In this document: positions 36,681 to 46,400 of the stretch, piece by piece
Position numbering within the stretch: position 1 is the first letter of the stretch
How the letters are laid out: each line of letters opens with the position of its first letter
NCBI GenBank assembly: GCA_016806645.1
Contig: JACSYO010002130.1
Coordinates: forward strand, 326,501 to 390,500
Source of the DNA: Ophiodon elongatus
Taxonomy: Eukaryota > Chordata > Actinopteri > Perciformes > Hexagrammidae
Direction: 5' to 3'
DNA length: 64,000 bases
Notes under the pieces: generated by a model
What the model was told of the DNA's origin: nothing
What the model saw: the letters and a program-made list of their open reading frames with translations, nothing else
Database searches by the model: none
Made by a program: the position numbers and the translations under genes

Positions 36681-37835
36681 TGACTTTTACTCAAGGTCGA
36701 GAAGCTGAAGAAAGGAAATTGACTACAAGGTACATAATGTTTGTATTTAGTGTAGCTAATAATTCATGTTTATCTTGTATAGTTGTGTGTTTACCAGAAA
36801 AGCTCCGACTGCTCTATTTTAATATTGTTGATCTTGCTCATTTTCGGGTTTGATTGAAATATTATTTTAATTCCGTCGCTCTTGTTTCTAGCCTCCAGTC
36901 ACAGGTGCGGTCGGTGTGCTGGGAATCTGCTCTTATGATGGTTTGTGGTGGCATATTTACGAGTGTGATGCTTTTATCGGGGGTGTTGGTTTGGGTTTGT
37001 GTTATCTTAACATAGGTAGGATACTCCCACTGCTCCACCAATGGTACGTCTTCTGTTCTAAATAAAGAGGGCGTGATTTTTGGAAGTTAAGCCCCACCGA
37101 CTGTTGTGGCCTCAGTTCAGTTGGTATTTCCTGGTAGGCTACTTATAATGGGAGTTTCACTAATAAGAGTCCGTTTACTGAACTCATGCGTGACTTGTGA
37201 TGAATGACGGAATTGACCCAAGTGCACCCGCCTGGTTCAGGACACCAACCTTAAGGTGGCCTGTGGCAACCGAAATTGGCCCAAATTAAAGGTAAATGCT
37301 GTTTTAAAGAAACAAACTTATTACCATCTAAATTTAGTGCAACAAATTTCCTCAATTCTCTACGTTTAGTGGCGTTTAAGCACTTTGTTTTTGTTGATTC
37401 AACTTTTTCACTTCAGCCAAGCACACTTTATTTTCTTCAATATTTCTTATTTCTGAATTTCACTTATTGATGCCAAATAAACTTGATGAACACATTTCCT
37501 TCCTCATTTAATATTTGCAAAGCCAATATTTGGAAGATTTTGAAACCTTTTTTGTTTACATACATGTTTGCTTGCTAGCAGGCCTCTTCTGCACTGCCTA
37601 GGTGGCACATTTCTACATTTATTGGCACATTTTTCTTGGCTGCAAACTGTGGAGCAAATAAAAAAACAGGGACAAACATTACTTCATAGCACTGCCAGTG
37701 ATCAAAAACTCCTTAACTGATGTAGTTGTTGACTCACAGCCAGATGTGCCAACAGCAATTGGCTCAAATCTGGTTGTTGGTGATAAACTACACCAACTCC
37801 TACTTACTGTTGCATCTTATTAACACCATTACTGT
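36681..37835. other. Intergenic stretch upstream of f13a1
   Basis: No exon, RNA gene or recognised element. The open frames (for example 37276-37470) have no domain features. Confidence 0.4.
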
Positions 37836-38287
37836 TGTAATAGACGTTTTAATTCTTATGAGTTTCTTATATTCTCATATAGGTCAACTGTTTTATAGGT
37901 TGTTATTGAGCAAACTAACAAGACCTGCATTGTGAGACTTGTGGTTTATGCAGCAGCTGCCTTAGCAGCATGACCATCTACTTTCCTGTTGTGTATGAAT
38001 AAACACTTATGTTTGCATGCTCCACATGTTAACATGTACGTATGTATCTAAATGCCTTGTCACTACGCTGTAAGTACTCCTTTGTTTCTAAATGTCAAAG
38101 CAGAATGTTCCAATATGGCCCCCACCCCTGTACACTGTCTTTAAAATGCTGTGTGATATTCAATCTGGAGCGCCCTCTTACACAGAATCCTTGCGGCTCT
38201 GTGTAACTGTGCCTCTTCATGCAAGAATAAATACTTTAAAGATAAATTTTTGGGTTTATGATATTTGTCATTTCAGCTTAAAAAGAC
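37836..38287 (+). mobile_element. LTR-like element, copy 2
   Basis: A diverged relative of 6274-6717, starting TGTAATAGAC and ending CATTTCAGCTTAAAAAGAC, with the AATAAA signal preserved (about 38226). Like copy 1 it is followed by a CTA/CTG-rich stretch (38321-38420). Both copies are in the same orientation and 31.5 kb apart, too far and too diverged to be the two ends of one element. Confidence 0.5.
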
Positions 38288-38320
38288 AACACGGGTAACG
38301 TAAATTTTGCCGTGACACTG

Positions 38321-38420
38321 TTACTACTACTAATACTACTGCTACTGCTACCCTATATTGCTGCTGTTACACTACCAACCTCCTCTCACTGCTGCTGCTA
38401 CTTCACTGTTGTTCTTCCTC
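38321..38420. repeat. CTA/CTG-rich degenerate trinucleotide stretch
   Basis: Irregular CTA and CTG triplets just after LTR-like copy 2, matching the position of the much longer tract after copy 1. Confidence 0.7.
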
Positions 38421-40438
38421 TAATACTACTACTTTACTTCTAAGAACGCGCCCTGCTTTTACTCTAGCATGTACACAGTTTTCTTTTCCACACTGGCACT
38501 GACACTGTGTTGAAGTGTGTTAAAGAGGAAGAAATGAGCCACCACATTGCGTGTGCACAAGACGTCCTTGTCATTCGTTCATTTAATCATCTGCTGCTAC
38601 CATGAGAAAGAATTTCCATCAGTACTACCCAAAACATTAGCATAACATAAAGTTTAATTTCCATCTAAAGCAGAAAGATGCAAGTTTCTAATGTTTTGAA
38701 ATGATTGGGTGTACAAGCTTTACTTTAAAACTGATTCAAAGTCAGCAACAGATGTGGTAGCAAAGCTAAAAATACCCACAGAATAAAATTACAGAGGAAA
38801 CACTGTACTGTATGTTTCAGTGTTTCCCATTTCCACCACTTATCTTCTTGATTGACCAGTAAATTCCAGGGGCAAACTAATCAGCAAATACCAATGCAAA
38901 TTAGAACCACTGTGAGCTTCAGTGTTGCTGGTGGAATTTTTTTGGGCTGTTTTTTATTCATGATATGAGTCTTTTAGATGGCTCATATTTGGAGGGAAGT
39001 GCTGCTGCTGCTGCTGCTGCTGCAGGGAGTCCAATAAAAAGTAATTAATTTGACATTCACAAAAAGCTGCACACATGTGCGAAGGCATCCATCATGGTAA
39101 TATTCACCGAACACTTTAGAGACCTCAAAATAACTTTACTGGGGTTAATGGCGCCAAATCAATACGGCTGATTCAGTCCTTTCCATAAACAGGGTTTGTT
39201 TTTATTAACCCGGACTGGTGCTGAGGGAAAGGATGAATCATAAAGGACATGATCTAATGTGCTGTTGTGTGTTTTCATGGGCTTGACTGGGACTGGACAT
39301 GAGAGCATGTTGTACCATGTATGCAGCCAGGGAACACCACACAGCCAAGCTGCAGCGACAGCAGGCAGACGTGATGAAAGGGTACTGGATCGTCACACAA
39401 AACGACGACTGTTTCGAAAATAATCTATATCTGGAAAAGAAATTCATCAATCGTTGGCTGTTCTAATCTTATTTGAAACAGTGTTGATTTAGGTTTTACT
39501 CCCTTATACTTAGAGGGGATAAACATATCTAATGTTTGCATAAAGACGCAAACTCTGAAGGAGATGCAGAATTAGAAAACCAAAAGTGATACTTAAAGTA
39601 AGTAGTACTTACTTTAAGCACTTTGTGTCAACTCCTGTTTCCAGGATCAAGAATAGACTTTTTGTATAATAATATTTGTGTAATGTATATATATATATAA
39701 GGAACTGGTAACTGGCTTTATTTTAAAATGAAACATTGATTAAATTGTGGAACATACAGTACAGTATATTCTGAGCAAGCTGGTGAAAGATGCTTTTTCT
39801 CAAGTTTTGCTGTTACTTTCAGTTTTTATATGACATTTTGATCTCAAAATTTATTCTGCATGTTGAAACTAAAGATTTGGTAAAAACAACCGTTTCACAA
39901 ATTTCATAATTTGCACTTTGTATTAACTAACTTGTCCACTGTTTTGTCAGCCTAATTTGAGGCTGGAACTCGTTGCCACAAGGTCAGAGTGAGTTATGTC
40001 ACATTGTGCATAAAGGAAACAGAAATACTGCAGGACAGCGTCTGACTGTGACAAGCTCTGTAGCTCTCATCGTGAAGCCTGCATGTGTGCCTCAGGATGC
40101 ATAAACAGTACATGTTCTCTATGTGCATACATGGATTCATCTTTGCAGCTGTGTGCAACATGCCCCTGTGCATTGGTGTGTGTCATGCAAGCGTGTGCAC
40201 TTCAATGTGTCAGAGAAGCTACACCATGCCATTGTTTGACTTCCTGTCGTCTTGAATGAGAGCGCATTACCAAACCACAGGTTGTACATGTGACACGACA
40301 AGTCTTCGAGTTTGTGAGTTCAGTTTGTGAGTCACTACGAGGGTGTTTCTGTTTTTCTTTTACATCGATAAACTCTTCCTGTAAAAGACCAAAAAGAGGA
40401 AGAGGAAGGACAAGAGGAAGAACGAAAACGTAGTTGTG
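38421..40438. other. Intergenic region and 5' flank of the GIMAP-like gene
   Basis: Contains a (CTG)7 run at 39001-39023 and otherwise no recognisable gene or element. The last 60 bases before the start codon are purine-rich (AGAGGAAGAGGAAGGACAAG), which could bind ETS factors. No TATA box is evident. Confidence 0.45.
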
Positions 40439-43400
40439 ATGGACATGACAGATAAGAACTGCAGTCCAGTGATCGTCACGAATGGTGGTGAGTTTATTGT
40501 AGAGCTCCTACAATCTTTGTTTTCTTAAGTATTATATAATTGAAATAAGCTTGTATAGAGGCACCTTAGTGTGTGAAGTGAATAACAGTAATATATACTT
40601 TCTGACAGCAAATGCAATTTAATGTTTAGGTGTTTTCTGATAAATGAATGAGATTAATTTGCAAGTACACAATCTAATTATGGTCACTGAAGTAAAACAA
40701 TAAAGAATATGTTTTCAAGTGTAAAGCAGAGACTAGATGATTGATCACTGTCACACTTCTGTGTTTTATGTCATTCAGCTTATCCGGTACGGTGCACTGA
40801 GGAAGTACTTCTCCCTTTCATCACAGATGAGAGTCAGCAGGCCGCCATGGACTCGCAGCTCCCTCCTGACTCGCACAGCGTCCCCTCGGCTCTCCCAGAG
40901 CTCAGACTGGTCCTCCTGGGCAGGAAAGGAGCAGGGAAGAGCGCGGCAGGCAACACCATCCTGGGAGGAGTGGAAGGCTTCGAGAGCGGGAAGCCCACGG
41001 AGGAGTGTGTGAAAAGGCGAGCTGATGTGGCGGGGAGGAGAGTCACGGTGGTGGACACGCCAGGTTGGGAGTGGTACTACCCGCTCAACAGCACCCCCAA
41101 CTGGGTCAGGAGGGAGACTTTACGGAGTGTGTCGCTTTGCCCTTCTGGACCCCACGCTGTGCTCCTGGTGGTGCGATCCTGCGCCTCAATAACCGAGGCC
41201 TACATCAGTGAGATCGAGGAGCACCTGGGGCCGCTGGGGAAAGGAGTTTGGGAACACACCATGCTGCTGTTCACCAGGGGAGACGAGCTCGGCCTGGCGT
41301 CCATGGAGCAACGAATCTTGACGAGCGGCCCGGGACTCCACAGACTCCTTCAGAAGTGCGGGAACAGATACCATGTGGTGAATAACCGGAGCAAAGGAGA
41401 TGGGACGCAGGTTAGAGAGCTGATAAGGAAGCTGGAGGAGATGGTGGAGGCGAAGAAGGATGGAAGCAGTCATTTAGAGATGGATAATACGGTCCTGGTG
41501 GGTCTGGAAGCAGACGGGAAGAGGAGAGCGAGGGAGAGGAGGAAGAAACAGAGGCTGTTGGAGGTCCAGATGCAGAGAGGGACCATCAAAGCTACGCTAA
41601 TGAGTGAGTTCAGTCTGTTCAATTTGTAAAAGTCCTCTCAAAGACACAGAATGTATTTATTATTAGAAAATAAAATGACTACGTGTCTACCTCAATGTCA
41701 AACCGACAAATAATTATCATCCGACTCTCAGCTCTTTCAACCGTTTTAAAGTCTTTTAATTCATAGTTTGGGTTTTCCAGCCAACAACCGCTCGGGGTCA
41801 TTTCCACAAGAAGCAGACAGCTGTTTTCAGCAACAACAAAAAAATGCTGATAAACCCAATGTACACTATCTGTCCAGCACCAAGCAACAGACAACAAAGT
41901 GGAACATGTATCAGCTAAACAAACAGATATTTCCTTCAGGAGTTAGTTGAGAACTGTTGAAGGAAAATATTTTATGTGTTGTGCTTAATACATGTCTTGT
42001 GCGTAGTGAAACTATGGAGCCACATAAACGCATATATCCGGGTTATTAAGAACACAATATTCATAGTTACATAAACAGTATCTGTTAGTCATTGACATAG
42101 TATTAGTATAAGTTATACTTATGTGAATCGGTAAAGCAACCCACATAGAGAACAGTGTTTAATTAGTCTGAGGAGATAAGCTTAGTAGGGGAGGGCACAC
42201 AGTTGAGACACAGGGAGCTGTGTGTAAGAGAAGCATGCAAACGGCTCTCTGATACAAGGCTCAGCAGTAGATAAAGTCTGGCCTTGCACATTCTAGCGTG
42301 GGCCGGTAGAGATGGCGCCTTGGCCCCCAGCTGGTGTTTAAAGCGATTCAGACCCCAAAGGGCTAGGGAAGGACTAGATATTATGACTAGTAGCGGTTGA
42401 AGGTTATGACGAGGGAGGGTAGGAATGGGAGGCAGACAGTGGAATAATCAGTTTCTGTATTGAGGCGGCGTCAACTGGGGAGCATGGCGTGCGTGAGGTA
42501 TGAGGTCACCCTATACGAAGGGGAAAAGATGGCCACCGGAGCGGGGTTAAGGGGTGGAACAGTGGGCCGTACCTAACCCGTGCATTGCATTACAAGTACT
42601 ATGTCAATTTGTATGTTCGTGAGTTGTATTTCCGGACAGCAACTAGAGTTGTTTGTGATCTGTGCATTGCAAATAAATTTGCGTGAATTGAACTTTGATC
42701 CAATCTCTCTGGTATTCTGTGGGTGTTCAATTACTGAGGTCCCTTAAGTGAGTTTCTGTGGCGTCTCACTAGCAGTCAGATAGGAAAGAGCAATTAAGTT
42801 TATACAGCATCAGGTTTCAAGAAAGTTAGCCTTCAACGAGCCGGTGAAAGAAATCCAGTCACAACAATTGGCGAGCCACCAGGAGAGGGCAAAAAAAAAG
42901 CTAAAAGTAGAGGGAATATTGGACCATAAATCATGACGTTGCAATGAATATTAAGTCTGAAATGAATGTGTAGGTAACTTGTTTTCTAACATTTTAGCAA
43001 ATAAAACTTAAAAAGCTAACTAGCTAATAGTGGCTGTGTGTCTGTTGCCTTGTTTTCATGTTTTTCTGGCCCCTAGTGGCCAAACGTCTTTCATTTTAAC
43101 AGAGCTGAAATGTGTATGAGCACACACAAAATATGTCTCATCACAGATCTGTACCTTTCTCCCTTCCAGGCGATGGTCTTCAGGGCTCCAAGTTAGATGC
43201 CCACCAGTCGTTCTCCAAGGCTCCCCGACGTTTACCCGAGGTCAGACTGGTTCTCCTGGGCGAGCGTGAGACAGGAAAGAGCTCCGCTGGGAACACCATC
43301 CTCGGCAAAATGGTCTTCTTCCAGGCCGGGGCGGTGACAGAGGAGTGCGTCCGTCAGCAGGCGGAGGTGGGCATGCGGCTGGTGACGGTGGTGGACACTC

Positions 43401-46400
43401 CCGGCTGGGAGGGAGGTGTAGCGGGTGCCACACCTGAGAGGGTTAAGAGGGAGATTGTCAGTAGCGTGGCCTTGTGTCCTCCGGGGCCCCACGCACTCCT
43501 GCTGACTCTGAGGGTGGATACACTGGTGAGGGCCGCGCATGTGAGGGAACATCTGGAGCTTCTCGGCGAAGGCGTGTGGAGACACACGATATTGCTGTTC
43601 ACACACGGGGATCAGCTTCGAGAGGGGGTGGATATCGAGCAGCACGTCCAGGGTGGGGGCAGGGACCTCCAGGGGCTGCTGCAGAAGTGCAGGGGCCGGT
43701 ACCACGTCATCAGCAGCGCAGACGGAGGAGGAAGAGGAAACGGAGGCTCCAGTGAGGTGACGGAGCTCCTGCAGAAGGTGGAAAAGATGGCAGCAATGAA
43801 CAGGTGCGAGGCTTTCTCCAGCCTGGTTCAGGAGGTCAGGGATCTGAGCCGGCACAGGAACGAGAAGTTCAACCAGCGCCTGAAAGACATGGGAGATAAA
43901 ATGCTACGTCAGGAGGACGAGTTGAAAAATATGAGAGATAGGGAGGTGAAAAGAATGAGGTGGTTTTTTGACAGGAAGAAAAAGGTGAAGTCACCCGGAA
44001 AGGCTGACATTCAAAGGGAAGAAGAGGAAGAGGAGGAGGAAGAGGACAGGAGGATGGACGAAAGGAAGAATGATATTGGGGAGCTAGAGGAGAGGATGCG
44101 ATGGCTGACAGAGGATAAAGAGAGAGAAATTCAGGATCTGAGCATAGGGAATGAGAGAATCCGCGCGGCACTAAACCAGAGTCAAGGAGAAAGGCACGAT
44201 GCGATGCTCAACGTGGAGCTAAGAGAGAGAGAGATCGAGGAACTGAAAGAAAGAATTGACGAGCAGCAACTGAAGCTGCTCGACCTTGAACGTGCCGTTG
44301 TAGAAAATGAACATGAGAGAAAACAGAGGGAAGATACCATTAAAGCGAAGAAACTAGAGTGGATGAGTGAGGTTAAGAAATTGGAGGAAAACATAGAGTT
44401 GCAGAAAAAAGAGAAAGCAGAGTGGATGGAAAACGTTTCTTCCTTAAAAGCAGAAATGGACGAGACTAAGAGATGCCACGATGATATTCTCGAGAGAAAA
44501 GAACAAGAAAAAAACAGGGAGATGGCAGAGATGGAAGAAAAACGAAAACGTGAGATGGAAATAAAACTACTTGAAAAAGATAAAGAGCGAGAAGAAATGA
44601 GGGAGAAGGCATCAGAGGAAAAGCAGATAGCTCTTGACAACGCAAAACAATATGAAAAAGCGATGCAGAGGAAAGTTGAAGAAATGAAATTACAACATCA
44701 TAAAGAGATAGAGAGAAAAATACATGAGAGAGGGACAGAGATAAAAGGCATAAAACTGCAACATCAGGAAGATATGGCCAGAGAAATCTGTGAAATAGAA
44801 AAAATGGTGGAGACAATGAAAGTTCAACATCAAGAAGTAATTGATCAGAGGTTGAAAGACAATAAAGAAGATATAGAAAGAGTCAAACAACAGCATGACA
44901 ATGAAATAAAGGACACACAACAAGAACAACTCAGAAAGATTGCCGAGCTGAAAGAGCAGTTTGCAAAAGAAACTGAGGAACAAATACAAGCAAAAAAGAG
45001 AGAGATAGCAGAGTTAGATCAAACGTATCTTGAACACACAGAAGGAAAAATGCTGGAAAATGAAAAAGAGAAGGAAATGATTCATCTTAATTACAAAAAA
45101 GACACGGCACAGAAAATGCAGGAGAAAGAAAATGAGCTGGAAGTGTTAAAACTGCAGCATCAGGAAGAAATGGCAAGAAAAGTGAAAGAAATGGAAGAAC
45201 TAATGGAGACGAGGAGTGCTGTACTCCAGGAGGAAATAGACCGAACAGTGAAGGAGAAGAAGGACGATGTGGAAAGGGTCCAACAACAGTACAGTGATAA
45301 AATAAGGGACATTGAACAAGAAAGACAAGGAGAGATTAAAGAGCTGAAACAACAGTTTGCAGAAGAAATTGCGAAACAATTGCAGGAAGGACAAAGAGAG
45401 ATACGAGAGTTGGGGCAAAAGCACACAGCCCAAACAGAAGAAAAGTTGCTAGAAAATGAAAAAGAGAAGGAAGTGATGAAAGAAAATCATGAGAAATACA
45501 TTCTGCAAAAACTGCAGGAGAGAGACAGACTAATAGAGGAGTTAAAACGTCAGCACTTGAATGAAATCAAAGAACTCATTAAAGAAAGTGACCAGGAAAA
45601 GGAAACGCTTGTTATGAATCTCAAGGAAGAGATGGAGCAAAGACTGGAGGAGAAGGAAAAAGAAACAGAGGAGATGAAACTGAACGTGAGAGAAATGAAG
45701 GAAAAGCTGCAACAAAAGGAAGAGAAAGAAATGGATAATTTAAATTTCAAGCAAGTCATGGAGCAAAGACTTGAGGAAAGAAAAAGAGAAACAGAAGTGA
45801 TGAAAGAACATTCAAAAGAACTTGAGCAACAATTGCGGAGGAAAGAGGAGGAAAGAGAAAGAGATCATTTAAATCAGAAGAAACAGATGGAGCAAAAGCT
45901 CCAAGAACAAAAAAGAGTGATAGAAACATTGAATCAGCATATAAAGGACATTGACGAAATCCTGCAGAGAAAAGACGAAGAGAGAGGAGAAATCATTCTG
46001 GATCAAAAGAAAGAGGCCGAGCAGCGACTGCAGGACAGAGAACGAGAGATGGAGGAGATGAAACGAGAGCTTTTAAACGACACGGAGAGGGAACTAAACG
46101 AAAAGGAAAGCGAGATTGAAAGTGTGAAACAACAGGCCGAGTCCAGGGAGAGAAGGTGGAGGGAAGAGCAGAGGAAGAAGGACGAGACGGGAGAGAAGGA
46201 GTTAAACCGACTGTTAGAAATTATTGACAAGGAAACAAAAGAAACAGCACGAGCACGACGTCTTCTTGCAGAGAGAGACGGTGAGATTGACGAGGCAAAA
46301 AAGACACTCGCAAACTACTTAAAAGAAATTGAAGAGCTGAAAGAGAGCAATAAAAACCAAACCTGCAGCATCACCGAGATACAGCAGCGTCACGCAGAGC

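Noticed and set aside
41604..41629. C-terminus SEFSLFNL of a separate one-domain GIMAP gene
   Set aside because: These codons lie after a strong A|GTGAGT donor and look like intron read-through; a short isoform is still possible.
43112..43169. Start of the giant GIMAP protein at the ATG at 43112
   Set aside because: The acceptor CCCTTCCAG at 43169 joins in frame to the exon ending at 41603, so the 19 upstream codons are most simply intron.
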